This document shows, in pieces, positions 7,176 to 15,139 of a stretch of 26,558 bases of DNA. Source of the stretch: JBDTRY01 sp039931435 (lineage in GTDB: Bacteria; Acidobacteriota; Thermoanaerobaculia; Gp7-AA8); the NCBI GenBank assembly GCA_039931435.1, contig JBDTRY010000032.1, positions 1-26,558 on the forward strand, given 5' to 3'. Numbering within the stretch: position 1 is the stretch's first letter; each line of letters begins with the position of its first letter. The notes under the pieces are model-generated. The model did no database searches and was not told the DNA's origin. It was given only the letters and a program-made list of their open reading frames with translations. Position numbers and translations under genes: made by a program.

Positions 7176-7817
7176 CTAGGGATGGAGCATGTTTGACTGC
7201 GGCGAGCGCGGCCTTCCACGCCAGGCCACCGGGACCGCATTCGTATAGACCACTTCGACGTTGTCGGTCCAGGCCGTGAAGAGGGCCTCGGCCAGCTTCG
7301 GGTCACGGATTCCGGTTTCCGGAATGCCGATCAGTCTCTGAAAGGGCTGAACGTCTTTCAGATAGTTGACCTTCAGCCGGATGGCCTCAGGCCAGACCGT
7401 CAAATCCCCTCGGGGGGCAACGAGAAACCCGCTCATCCGCGCCGAAGCGGTGAACGTCCTGGACTCGCCAGAGGCGATCGCCACAAGTCGCGGGACGAAT
7501 TCATTCCCTGGGACTTCCGATCCCAAAGCCACAGTGATGATCCGGGAATCCTCGTCAAAGGTAGTCTCGGCGACGATGTCCGAAACAGCGATCGCCGTCG
7601 TCCTGAAATTGTGAATTTCGTAGGTGAAGGGAACTACCGAATTATGACCGATGAGGTCATTGAGCTCATTGCTGGTGACCTGGGCATCGACTCGGACATC
7701 GTTCTCTCTCCCGAGAAGGCGAGCGGGCTCCTTCATGTCCACTTTGCTGGAGCTGGCGCAGAAGGTCAGCGTGAGCATGACTGCACCGTAGAGAATGGCA
7801 GCGTTTCGTCGGTTCAT
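7176..7817 (-). CDS. Exported hypothetical protein downstream of lepA
   Basis: I do not recognise the 213-residue product. Its hydrophobic N-terminus (AAILYGAVMLTLTFCASSS) is a signal peptide. The cysteine at about residue 20 resembles a lipobox, but the preceding Phe is unusual, so lipoprotein status is uncertain. The rest looks beta-rich, including VPFTYEIHNFRTTAIAVSDI, which suggests an immunoglobulin-like fold. GGAGG lies 6 bases before the ATG. The gene follows lepA by 19 bp and is probably co-transcribed with it, although lepA needs no such partner. A GC-rich hairpin at 7160-7176 overlaps the end of its stop codon but has no T-run. Confidence 0.75.
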   Translation of the reverse strand: MNRRNAAILYGAVMLTLTFCASSSKVDMKEPARLLGRENDVRVDAQVTSNELNDLIGHNSVVPFTYEIHNFRTTAIAVSDIVAETTFDEDSRIITVALGSEVPGNEFVPRLVAIASGESRTFTASARMSGFLVAPRGDLTVWPEAIRLKVNYLKDVQPFQRLIGIPETGIRDPKLAEALFTAWTDNVEVVYTNAVPVAWRGRPRSPQSNMLHP

Positions 7818-7836
7818 TCAGGCCTCCGGAACCAGT

Positions 7837-9633
7837 TCAGTCGATTTTGAGAACTGCCAGAAACGCTTCCTGCGGGATTTCCACCTTACCCACCCGCTTC
7901 ATGCGCTTCTTCCCTTCCTTCTGCTTCTCGAGGAGTTTGCGTTTTCGCGTGATGTCGCCACCGTAACACTTGGCCAGAACATTCTTTCGTAATGCCTTCA
8001 CGGTTTCCCTGGCGATGATCCGGTTTCCGATCGCCGCCTGCAGAGCTACCTCGAACATCTGCCGGGGGATGAACTCGCGCATCTTTTCCACCAGCAGCTT
8101 GCCACGGGCCTGAGCTTTCTCTTTGTGAACGATCAGCGACAGCGCATCGAGCGGTTCTCCGTTGATGAGGACATCCATCTTGACGAGGTCGCTGGGGCGG
8201 TAGCCGATGAGCTGGTAGTCCAGCGAAGCATACCCGCGCGAGACGGACTTCAGCTTGTCGAAGAAGTCCAGGATCACTTCGTTCAGGGGCATGTCATAGA
8301 CGATCATCACTCGGTTCGCCGAAAGATATTCGAGCTTCTTCTGCTGCCCTCGCCGGTCCGTGGCCAGAGCGAGAATGGGACCGACAAAGTCGTCGCGGGT
8401 GAGGATGGTGGCCTCGATGACCGGTTCCTCAATGGAAGCGATCGTCGCGGGGTCGGGCATCTTCTGCGGGTTTTCGATCTCCAGCAACTCACCGCTGGTC
8501 AGCGTCACCCGATAGCGCACTCCCGGCGCGGACGTGAGCAGATCGAGATTGAATTCGCGCTCCAGTCGTTCCTGAATGATCTCCATGTGCAGCAGGCCGA
8601 GAAACCCGCAACGAAAACCGAACCCGAGAGCGGTGGAAGCCTCGGGCTCGAAGTTGAACGAGGAATCATTCAGCTTCAGCTTTCCAACTGCGTCCCGCAG
8701 ATTTTCGTAGTCCTCTGTATTGATGGGGTAAAGACCGGCGAAAACCATCGGCTTCACTTCCTGAAATCCGGGAAGAGGCTCGATGACGACGTCGACTTCC
8801 GTGACCGTGTCGCCGATCTTGGCCTGAACGATGTCCTTGATGTTGGCGAAGATGTAGCCCACCTCGCCCACGCCGAGACTCTCCACGTCCTTGGGTTTGG
8901 GAGCGAAGATTCCCAGTCCGTTCACCTCGTAGATCCGGCCCGTGGAGTTGAACTTGATTTTCGTCCCCTTGCGGATCTCGCCGTCGACGATGCGCACCAG
9001 CACGACGACGCCGCGGTAGGGGTCGTACCAGGAATCGAAAAGTAGAGCGCGCAGCGGTCCTTCCGGCTTCCCCTTTGGCGCAGGAATGGACTTGATGATC
9101 CGCTCCAGCACTTCCTTCACGCCCAGTCCCGATTTCGCGGAAGCGAGGATGGCATCGTGCGCGTCGAGTCCGATGACCTGCTCGATCTGCTCGCGGACGC
9201 GGTCGGGCTCCGCGGAGGGAAGATCGACCTTGTTGATCACCGGAATGATCTCGAGATTGTTGTTGATGGCCAGGTAGCTGTTGGCCAGCGTCTGCGCTTC
9301 CACGCCCTGCGTGGCGTCAACGACCAGAACCGCCCCCTCGCAGGCCGCCAGGCTCCGGCTGACTTCATAGGTAAAGTCCACGTGCCCGGGAGTGTCGATG
9401 AGGTTGAAGGTGTAAACCTTCCCGTCTTCAGCCGAGTAATTCAAGGTCACAGCCCGGGCCTTGATGGTGATCCCCCGCTCCCTCTCGAGATCCATGTCGT
9501 CGAGAAGCTGTTCTTCCATCTCCCTCGAAGCCACGGCACCCGTGCTCTCCAGAATGCGGTCGGAAAGCGTGGTTTTACCGTGGTCTATGTGGGCGATGAT
9601 TGAGAAGTTTCGTATCAGTGAGGGGTCGGGCAT
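7837..9633 (-). CDS. lepA: Translation elongation factor 4 (LepA)
   Basis: LepA is a ribosome-binding GTPase related to EF-G and acts on stalled or mistranslocated ribosomes. All GTPase motifs are present: AHIDHGKTTLSDRI, RERGITIKA, DTPGHVDFTYEVSRS and NKVDLP. EF-G-like domains follow, then the LepA-specific C-terminal domain with CYGGDITRKRKLLEKQKEGK and ending FLAVLKID. The ATG at 9631-9633 gives MPDPSLIRNFSIIAHIDHGK, which matches the family N-terminus and yields 598 residues. An upstream in-frame ATG at 9669 would add 12 residues. Neither has a clear ribosome binding site. No frameshift or missing motif is seen. Confidence 0.97.
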   Translation of the reverse strand: MPDPSLIRNFSIIAHIDHGKTTLSDRILESTGAVASREMEEQLLDDMDLERERGITIKARAVTLNYSAEDGKVYTFNLIDTPGHVDFTYEVSRSLAACEGAVLVVDATQGVEAQTLANSYLAINNNLEIIPVINKVDLPSAEPDRVREQIEQVIGLDAHDAILASAKSGLGVKEVLERIIKSIPAPKGKPEGPLRALLFDSWYDPYRGVVVLVRIVDGEIRKGTKIKFNSTGRIYEVNGLGIFAPKPKDVESLGVGEVGYIFANIKDIVQAKIGDTVTEVDVVIEPLPGFQEVKPMVFAGLYPINTEDYENLRDAVGKLKLNDSSFNFEPEASTALGFGFRCGFLGLLHMEIIQERLEREFNLDLLTSAPGVRYRVTLTSGELLEIENPQKMPDPATIASIEEPVIEATILTRDDFVGPILALATDRRGQQKKLEYLSANRVMIVYDMPLNEVILDFFDKLKSVSRGYASLDYQLIGYRPSDLVKMDVLINGEPLDALSLIVHKEKAQARGKLLVEKMREFIPRQMFEVALQAAIGNRIIARETVKALRKNVLAKCYGGDITRKRKLLEKQKEGKKRMKRVGKVEIPQEAFLAVLKID

Positions 9634-9702
9634 GGTAGAGGCGCAGAGCTGGGCTGTGCGGCGCTTCATCTAACACGGATCGGATGAATTGTCATCCAGC
9701 GC

Positions 9703-9862
9703 GGGGGAACGGCGCGCAGGCATGTCCGGAAAATGACACTACGACTCCCGTGTCATCCGAAAGGAAGCGACGGATCTTTTCTACCTTCCCGGTTCCCAGA
9801 GCGCTGAAGGCACGATTCTCGTTGACGAGATCCTTCGGTCGCTCCGCTCCCTCAGGATGACC
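9703..9862 (+). repeat. Palindromic interspersed repeat, copy C, with upstream module
   Basis: An upstream module (GGGAACGGCGCGCAGG near 9704, then AAATGACAC near 9731) precedes a slightly diverged left arm starting TGTCATCCGAAAGGAAGCGA at 9751. The shared centre CTACCTTCCCGGTTCCC and the right arm GACGAGATCCTTCGG ending CTCAGGATGAC follow. It lies between the upstream end of lepA and the 3' end of the gene at 9947, and with its flanks accounts for the gap 9670-9946, where I see no gene. Confidence 0.82.
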
Positions 9863-9946
9863 AGCGCTCCACATACCGAAGCGAAGCGGGAAATACATGT
9901 CTGTTCACGCCACCCGGAGCAGGATTTCCCGTCCCGAAAGCAGTGT

Positions 9947-10456
9947 CTACCGGACCCTTCGTCTGCCACGCTGCACACGGAAATGCTTTCCGCAGCGGTT
10001 GCATCGGTAGTCCTTGAATGACAGCTCCACTCCTGCCAGCAGCAGCGCCTCGGCGGTGGCAACCCCGAGCAGAATCCCATGCGAGAACGAGATTGCCACC
10101 GGCGCCAGCACCGCCAGCAGGACGACGAGCATCGTCCAGAAGACCCATCCCTGGGCCATGGAATCGCGGGCGCCGCAAACCGGGCATTTCTCTGCCTTGC
10201 TCATCGCCACCGCCGGTACCGTCTCCGGCCGCAACACGGCCTCGGCCATGGGAGCATCGTCGGTGGTCACATACAGATCGTGGGACTCTTCGGCCACAGC
10301 AGCGAGATGGCAGGGGACGCCGGCGCCCTCGAGCATTGCCCGGGCCACCTCGGCCTCGACGGATCCATTGAAACGGGCGACGATGACATCGTTCGATTCG
10401 GACACCGGATCCGGGCGGAAGGCCCGGCGTGCGCGGACTGGCTCGGTCACTGCCAC
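9947..10456 (-). CDS. DUF2007-like membrane protein with two zinc knuckles
   Basis: The 169-residue product has an N-terminal DUF2007-like module (VIVARFNGSVEAEVARAMLEGAGVPC at about 24-49, then the strand DLYVTTDDAPMAEAVL). A CPVCG knuckle follows near 90, then two adjacent membrane segments (about 105-145, GWVFWTMLVVLLAVLAPVA and onward), and a second knuckle, CNRCGKHFRV, before a very basic tail. The CxxC pairs flank the membrane hairpin and could form one split zinc ribbon on the cytoplasmic face. The start is GTG, and it lies 9 bp after the upstream dehydrogenase, so the two form an operon. The function is unknown. It shares its N-terminal domain type with the gene at 944-1360. Confidence 0.75.
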   Translation of the reverse strand: MAVTEPVRARRAFRPDPVSESNDVIVARFNGSVEAEVARAMLEGAGVPCHLAAVAEESHDLYVTTDDAPMAEAVLRPETVPAVAMSKAEKCPVCGARDSMAQGWVFWTMLVVLLAVLAPVAISFSHGILLGVATAEALLLAGVELSFKDYRCNRCGKHFRVQRGRRRVR

Positions 10457-10465
10457 GGCCCTACC

Positions 10466-11335
10466 TTACCACTCCTCCCCGCTCATTCCAGCCGCGTATT
10501 TCGTCACCTCGATGTAGTCGGAATCGGGCCCGAGCGCCTGAAGGGCTGCAGTGAAAAGTTGTGACGTCAAAGCCAGAATCGGAGCAGCGACGTGCTGTTC
10601 GTGAGCCATGGCCGATGCAATGCGAATGTCCTTGTCATGAAGGGCCAGCTTGAACACCAGCGGCCACTTGCCATCGACAATCCGTGAAGGAAGCAGACTC
10701 TCGGTGACGAACGATCGTCCGCTGCCGTTGTTGATGACCTCCAGGGCTCGGGCCGGCTCGATTCCGAACTTCCGGGCGGTTACGAGACACTCGGCAGCGA
10801 GCCAGAGATTCGCACCTAGCAGGACGTTGTTCAGAGCTTTGATGGCGTGACCGGTTCCGGTTTCACCGACGTGCACGATCTTCGTGGCGAAAGCGGCGAT
10901 GAGGTCCCGTGCCATGGCGAAGTCCTGGTCGCTACCCCCGGCCATGACGGTCAGCGTCCCATTCTCAGCACCGGGAATCCCGCCGCTTACCGGAGCGTCG
11001 ACAAAATGAATGCCTTTCGTCTCCAGCCGTCTGGCCGTGGCCCGGCTGGTGCCAGGATCCCCGCTGGTCATGTCGAGCCACAACAAACCCGCCCGGAGAT
11101 CGGGCCAGAGCCTGTCGACCACCTCATCGACCTCCCGGCTCGTGGGCAGAATGGTGATGATCACCTCCGCTCCGGAGCATTCCGCGAGCGAAGACGCGGC
11201 GGTCGTACCAAATTCTGCGGCGTGTTTCTCCGCCACTGCGGCAGTGCGGTTCCAGACCACAACTTCGTGGTTCGAAACGAGATGACTGGCCATCGGATAG
11301 CCCATGGCTCCGAGACCGAGAAAAGCGATCTTCAC
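10466..11335 (-). CDS. NAD(P)-dependent beta-hydroxyacid dehydrogenase family protein
   Basis: The 289-residue enzyme is of the 3-hydroxyisobutyrate / 2-hydroxy-3-oxopropionate (tartronate semialdehyde) reductase family. The Rossmann motif is FLGLGAMGYPMASHL at residues 4-18. The substrate signature is DAPVSGGIPGAENGTL near 115-130. The catalytic lysine lies in GTGHAIKALNN near 165. The C-terminal helical domain is complete. I chose the GTG at 11333-11335 because AAAGGAG lies 7 bases before it and the family N-terminus (MKIAFLGLG) begins there; the frame stays open a little further. The substrate cannot be fixed from sequence; related enzymes include GLYR-type succinic semialdehyde reductases. 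Confidence 0.9.
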   Translation of the reverse strand: MKIAFLGLGAMGYPMASHLVSNHEVVVWNRTAAVAEKHAAEFGTTAASSLAECSGAEVIITILPTSREVDEVVDRLWPDLRAGLLWLDMTSGDPGTSRATARRLETKGIHFVDAPVSGGIPGAENGTLTVMAGGSDQDFAMARDLIAAFATKIVHVGETGTGHAIKALNNVLLGANLWLAAECLVTARKFGIEPARALEVINNGSGRSFVTESLLPSRIVDGKWPLVFKLALHDKDIRIASAMAHEQHVAAPILALTSQLFTAALQALGPDSDYIEVTKYAAGMSGEEW

Positions 11336-11402
11336 GTGGAAACTCCTTTGGTGCAAGCTTATGCGAACGGGCGCGGTCAGGGAGAATCTTCTGTCATCAT
11401 GA

Positions 11403-11576
11403 GCGGAGCAACGGCGCAGGCGCCGGTGTCACGGAAGATGACACGCCTACCAGGGCCTGTCATCCTGAAGCGTGGAGCGAAGGATCTCTTCTACCTTCCC
11501 GGTTGCCATCCGCGATAAAGGGCGCGATTCCCGTTGACGAGATCCTTCGGTGGCGTTGCTCCTCAGGATGACAACC
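11403..11576 (+). repeat. Palindromic interspersed repeat, copy D, with upstream module
   Basis: The module GCGGAGCAACGGCGCAGG, then CCGGTGTC and GATGACACG, precedes the left arm TGTCATCCTGAAGCGTGGAG near 11459. The centre CTACCTTCCCGGTTGCC and the right arm GACGAGATCCTTCGG ending CTCAGGATGACAA near 11574 follow. It fills the 380-bp gap between two divergent genes (11335 and 11715). The upstream regions of both genes therefore contain or abut it. I see no gene in this gap. Confidence 0.85.
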
Positions 11577-11714
11577 CCTGCACAATTCTGAAAAAGTCGG
11601 GGCGTCGCTTCGCTCGTTCGGGATCATAAGCGCTGGCGGGCGCGCGGGTTGCACGTGACGTTCCTGACGCAACATCGTCCCACTGCCGCCAAAGTGCGGC
11701 CACAGGAGAACCCC

Positions 11715-12305
11715 ATGAGTCATGATGACCTCGAAGAAACAACAGAAAGACGCCTCATCTCTCTATCCGAAATGTCGGATTTCAGAATCTCGAAAGGCGA
11801 ACCCGACATCCGTGGCTGGGATGTGGTGACGTCCGACAACAAACGTATCGGCGAAGTGCACGAGCTGATCATCGACACCAGCGCCATGAAGGTTCGCTAT
11901 CTGGACATCGAGGTCGATCCGAAAATTCTCGGAATCAAGAAGAGCAGCCATGTGCTCGTCCCCATCGCCGGCGCCAACCTCGATGACGACGACAATCGCG
12001 TCTACATTACCAGGCTGGCCAGCACCGACATCGTCTCCATTCCTGCCTACGATCATCGCCCCATTATTCGCGACTACGAGAGCCATCTCCTCGGACTTTT
12101 CGGATCCGAATCGGACGCTCCACAAACAGGCCAGAGCGAATCCCCGGCAGTGGCGGTGCCGCAGACAGCGGGAGATTTTTACGATGACGAGCGCTTCTCG
12201 GACCGGGGCTTCTGGGGGAACCGTCGCCGCGGCCGTGAGGAGTTGGGCTACATTGCACCCGCCGCGGACGTTGACGCGAACGACGAAACCGTGAAGCGCC
12301 GCTGA
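11715..12305 (+). CDS. PRC-barrel domain protein
   Basis: The 196-residue soluble protein has a PRC-barrel at about residues 15-100. The typical pattern is WDVVTSDNKRIGEVHELIID followed by KVRYLDIEVD and HVLVPIAGANLDDD. PRC-barrels occur in RimM, photosynthetic reaction-centre H subunits and many stress proteins. This one carries the stretch SIPAYDHRPIIRDYESHLL and a C-terminal charged tail, an arrangement common in stand-alone PRC proteins of soil bacteria. A ribosome binding site (CAGGAGA) lies 6 bases before the ATG. The gene is alone on its strand; the PDZ gene converges on it 34 bp downstream. A role in stress or membrane association is only an inference. Confidence 0.88.
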   Translation: MSHDDLEETTERRLISLSEMSDFRISKGEPDIRGWDVVTSDNKRIGEVHELIIDTSAMKVRYLDIEVDPKILGIKKSSHVLVPIAGANLDDDDNRVYITRLASTDIVSIPAYDHRPIIRDYESHLLGLFGSESDAPQTGQSESPAVAVPQTAGDFYDDERFSDRGFWGNRRRGREELGYIAPAADVDANDETVKRR

Positions 12306-12339
12306 CCACGCAGGCCAGTCCTCTCATTCCGCGGCCCGG

Positions 12340-13005
12340 TCACTTCTCCTTGAGTCGCCTCTCCAGGGCCTGCATGCGCTCCTCAAGGAGTTTGATTTTT
12401 TCTTCGTTCCTGGCGCAGTCGCGCAGTTCCTCAACATTGGTCTTCCACTCCGGGCTCTTGAAGAAGGTCTGCAGGGACTCGAAGGCGGCCTTGTTCTCAG
12501 GGTTCGAGTTCCAGTCACCGAGGCTGAAGACGCGCCCGTCGAAATTCTCGGGCATGGCGATCGCCGGCCAGGAATGTTCCTCGATAGTGGCGGTGAACTG
12601 TCGCGGTGCGCGATCACGAATGGCGTCGATCCGCATCACTTCGCCGGCCTTTTTCTTGCCCACCACCTTGCCGATATCTCCTCCGCTGTAGACGCTGTTG
12701 CCGTCGATCCCCGTGATCACATCGCCGGCCTGGAGGCCTGCTTTTGCCGCGGGCCCGTCAGGGCTGACGCGCGAAACCATCACTCCGGAATCCTTGGTTC
12801 CGAAGTGTTGGCGAAGTTCAGGGGTGAGATTCATGAGGTTGACGCCGAGGTAGCCGCGGACCAGGGACGTCGGGGAAACCACGGTGAAGCGCGGTGCCAC
12901 GACGATGCGTTCCACCTTCTTCTCGTTCACGTCGTCGGACGAGGCTGCAACGGCGCAGACTGCCGTTGCCAGGAATATCACCGCCACTCCCATTCGAAAC
13001 TTCAT
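12340..13005 (-). CDS. Exported PDZ-domain protein
   Basis: The 221-residue product has a signal peptide (MKFRMGVAVIFLATAVCAVAAS) and one PDZ domain at about 55-140: GYLGVNLMNLTPELRQHFG, then GVMVSRVSPDGPAAKAGLQ and AGDVITGIDGNSV. A short coiled coil ends it (KIKLLEERMQALERRLKEK). There is no protease domain, so unlike DegP or DegS it can only bind. The start at 13003-13005 is fixed by AAAGGAG 7-8 bases upstream and by the signal peptide; a longer frame to 13104 is untranslated leader overlapping the previous gene. It is 31 bp behind the putative anti-sigma gene and completes a sigma, membrane partner, PDZ operon. Confidence 0.87.
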   Translation of the reverse strand: MKFRMGVAVIFLATAVCAVAASSDDVNEKKVERIVVAPRFTVVSPTSLVRGYLGVNLMNLTPELRQHFGTKDSGVMVSRVSPDGPAAKAGLQAGDVITGIDGNSVYSGGDIGKVVGKKKAGEVMRIDAIRDRAPRQFTATIEEHSWPAIAMPENFDGRVFSLGDWNSNPENKAAFESLQTFFKSPEWKTNVEELRDCARNEEKIKLLEERMQALERRLKEK

Positions 13006-13036
13006 ATTGATCTCCTTTTGATCATGAACGTCACAC

Positions 13037-13420
13037 TCAGTATTCGTAGGTTGCGGCCCGCTGGGCGCTGCTGCTCTCCGCTGCTGTGAGATCGATGACA
13101 ACATCGCGGTTGTCCACGCTCAGAGCAACGACACCGTTCCGCGGGGTGCTGCTCTTCAACTCCTCCAGCTCGCCGGCCAGAGCGGCGTGCTCCGCCCGAA
13201 GCCGATGCATCCTCACCTGATGACGATGCGCAACGATCCTGTTTGAAACTCCGCCAGCGAGGAGTATGGCTGCCAGGACAAACATCAATCCGGCCCGATT
13301 GTGCGACTGCCGGTGAGTGGCCCGGAGGACTGCCTGGCGGGTTACGGATTCCCCGAACTCCGGGGAGGCCGTCACTCGCGGTAAGGCCTCGAGAACTTCC
13401 TTCAGATCGATTTCAATCAC
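13037..13420 (-). CDS. Single-pass membrane protein, candidate anti-sigma factor
   Basis: The 127-residue product has an N-terminal cytoplasmic part of about 50 residues (VIEIDLKEVLEALPRVTASP onward), one membrane segment at about 52-70 (AGLMFVLAAILLAGGV), a short predicted coiled coil (RLRAEHAALAGELEELK) and a small C-terminal domain. There is no zinc-binding HxxxCxxC motif of classical anti-sigma factors. The GTG start at 13418-13420 overlaps the sigma gene by 8 bp and has GGAGG 5 bases upstream, inside the sigma gene. Tight coupling to an ECF factor plus this topology is the main argument for an anti-sigma role; it is an inference. Confidence 0.75.
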   Translation of the reverse strand: MIEIDLKEVLEALPRVTASPEFGESVTRQAVLRATHRQSHNRAGLMFVLAAILLAGGVSNRIVAHRHQVRMHRLRAEHAALAGELEELKSSTPRNGVVALSVDNRDVVIDLTAAESSSAQRAATYEY

Positions 13421-13979
13421 CAATCCCTCCGTTCCAGTACTGCGCGAGCGCCGCGCGCAGGAGTTCCCGGCCACGGCTGATGCGGGACTTGATTGTGCCG
13501 CTGCGGCAGGCCAGCGCTTGGGCGATCTCCTCGTACGACCATCCTTCGATCTCGCGAAGGATGAGAGGAGCGCGATAGTGCAGGGGCAGCGCAGAGATGG
13601 CCGCCGTCACGATGCGTTGGGTTTCATCCTGTAAAAGCTCCGCGTCCGGCCGGCCGCCATTCACTTCCTCGGGCCGCCGAAAGATCTTCGTCAGCACTTC
13701 GCGGCGCCTGGCCAGCCTGTACTCGCTGCGCAGCAGATTCGTCGCCACCCGAAAGAGCAGCGGGGTGAGCGTGGCCCGGCCGAAGTACCGGCGACGGTGC
13801 TGATAGATTCGGACGAATGCTTCCTGCGCCAGCTCCTCGCCGTGTTCGCGCGAACCGCACATACGCGTCAGGTAATTCACCACGGCGTCTTTGGTCGAGG
13901 CCATGAAGGCCACGAACATGGCATGGTCGTCGACTTCCTCAACGATCAGCATCGGAACAGTGCTCGCCTCGATCACCAT
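13413..13979 (-). CDS. ECF-type RNA polymerase sigma factor
   Basis: The 188-residue sigma-70 family protein is reduced to regions 2 and 4. Region 2 includes EELAQEAFVRIYQHRRRYFG and LLFRVATNLLRSEYR (residues about 50-95). Region 4 includes ISALPLHYRAPLILREIEGWSYEEIAQAL and the helix-turn-helix end GTIKSRISRGRELL. I chose the ATG at 13977-13979, with AGGAG close upstream. The frame is open further to 14024, and a start at the later ATG (MLIVEEVDD) is also possible. It heads an operon with an overlapping membrane protein and a PDZ protein, a layout that suggests envelope-sensing regulation. I could not identify its ECF subgroup. Confidence 0.93.
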   Translation of the reverse strand: MVIEASTVPMLIVEEVDDHAMFVAFMASTKDAVVNYLTRMCGSREHGEELAQEAFVRIYQHRRRYFGRATLTPLLFRVATNLLRSEYRLARRREVLTKIFRRPEEVNGGRPDAELLQDETQRIVTAAISALPLHYRAPLILREIEGWSYEEIAQALACRSGTIKSRISRGRELLRAALAQYWNGGIGD

Positions 13980-14156
13980 GCGCTCCTGGTGTGAGTTACT
14001 CCCGAATTCAGGAAAAGTTCCCACGAAGTGGGATCTCGTTTGCCGTCCAGGGCGACGGAGGCACCACCAGCAGTTCGGCCCGGTCTGAAAGGACGGATCA
14101 GCCTTCGCCGATTACGCGCGGGCCTCCTCCGCGTGGCACGCAAGGAACCGCCTGGA

Positions 14157-14288
14157 CTAACTCGGGCCGGGCTCTGTTTGCACCCTGTGGGTTCGACGGC
14201 GAGCCGCGATCTCAAAGTCTTCAGGGTCGAAGATCGTGTGCAGACCGCCTTTCGTCGAAACGTGCGCGCCGATCAGGTCCTCAGGCAT
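14157..14288 (-). CDS. Possible tiny ORF with an endonuclease-IV-like N-terminal motif
   Basis: A 43-codon frame starts at ATG 14286-14288 and reads MPEDLIGAHVSTKGGLHT, then IFDPEDFEIAARRR. IGAHVSTKGGL resembles the first strand of endonuclease IV (Nfo, commonly IGAHVSxxGG), but the rest does not follow that family. It could be a decayed fragment of such a gene or an unrelated small protein. No clear ribosome binding site precedes the ATG; an in-frame GTG lies at 14316-14318. It is in the same direction as the genes on either side. The 393 bp between sigma factor and TPR gene hold nothing else I can support. Confidence 0.3.
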   Translation of the reverse strand: MPEDLIGAHVSTKGGLHTIFDPEDFEIAARRRTHRVQTEPGPS

Positions 14289-14372
14289 GGAAGAAGCGTC
14301 ACCGGAATCGATTTCCACGAGGAACCGCGTGGATAAAGACGGAAATCTCAGCGGCAGGAGGCTCGCCGGAAC

Positions 14373-14957
14373 CTACTTCACGATGTTGAAGAAAAGCCAG
14401 ATCGTGAAGGCGATGTAACCAATCGCAACAATGGATATCGACACCCAGAAGGCGATCTTCTTCTGGCTGTTTTTCTCGTCCTGAGTGACCTCGACTTCCG
14501 CCGACTGGCGCCGGCTGCGCATCTTGCCAAAGGCGATATTCATCGGGTTGTCCCGGTGAAGGAAGGGGATGACCGGGCTGCGGCGATAGCCGATCTTCTG
14601 TCGTAGTCCGAGGATGGTTTCGTCGTTCGGAAGCCGGCGCATGCCCTGCTCGAGAATCTCCACCGCTTTCCTGCGGCTGCCAGCGGCGAGATAGACTTTC
14701 ACAAAGTTCACGTAGTGGCTGGGCTGGTAGAACTGCACGTCGACGGCGCGCTGGCAGAGGCGGATGGCTGGTTTGTGCTTCTTCTCCAGCAGAGACAGGC
14801 AGACGCCGTAATGGGAGAGTCCGTCGGCCGGGCCTTCGGAAAGTTCAGTGTAAACGGTAGAGAGAAGCTCCATACCGGAGGTGTAATCCTCGCGCTCGAC
14901 TGCCATGATCCCTTTCTTCAGCGTCCTATCGAGACCGAGCCCTTCGTTCTCGCTCAA
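14373..14957 (-). CDS. TPR-like protein with C-terminal membrane anchor
   Basis: The 194-residue product has helical repeats at about 10-115 in a TPR-like pattern: DYTSGMELLSTVYTELSEG, LSHYGVCLSLLEKKHKPAI, and YVNFVKVYLAAGSRRKAVEI followed by LEQGMRRLPND. A basic linker and one C-terminal membrane helix (AFWVSISIVAIGYIAFTIWLFF) follow, so the repeats should face the cytoplasm. The start is TTG at 14955-14957: AGAAAGGAG lies 6 bases before it and fits this codon. An out-of-frame ATG just upstream (ATGT) is a decoy. No enzyme motif is seen; a scaffold role is inferred from the fold. Confidence 0.82.
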   Translation of the reverse strand: MSENEGLGLDRTLKKGIMAVEREDYTSGMELLSTVYTELSEGPADGLSHYGVCLSLLEKKHKPAIRLCQRAVDVQFYQPSHYVNFVKVYLAAGSRRKAVEILEQGMRRLPNDETILGLRQKIGYRRSPVIPFLHRDNPMNIAFGKMRSRRQSAEVEVTQDEKNSQKKIAFWVSISIVAIGYIAFTIWLFFNIVK

Positions 14958-15139
14958 ACATTGCTCCTTTCTGATTCATGGACAGGGACCAAACCCAGAA
15001 ATAATGGCAGATGGTTTTAGTATACCTGTCTGGCGCGGCCGGGCGACGCTGGCTGCCGGGCCCATGTCCTTGCGCCCCGAAGCACGTCAGAAATTAGTAC
15101 TGAACATGCGCTGCGTACCAACAGCGAAAAGGAGAACGA

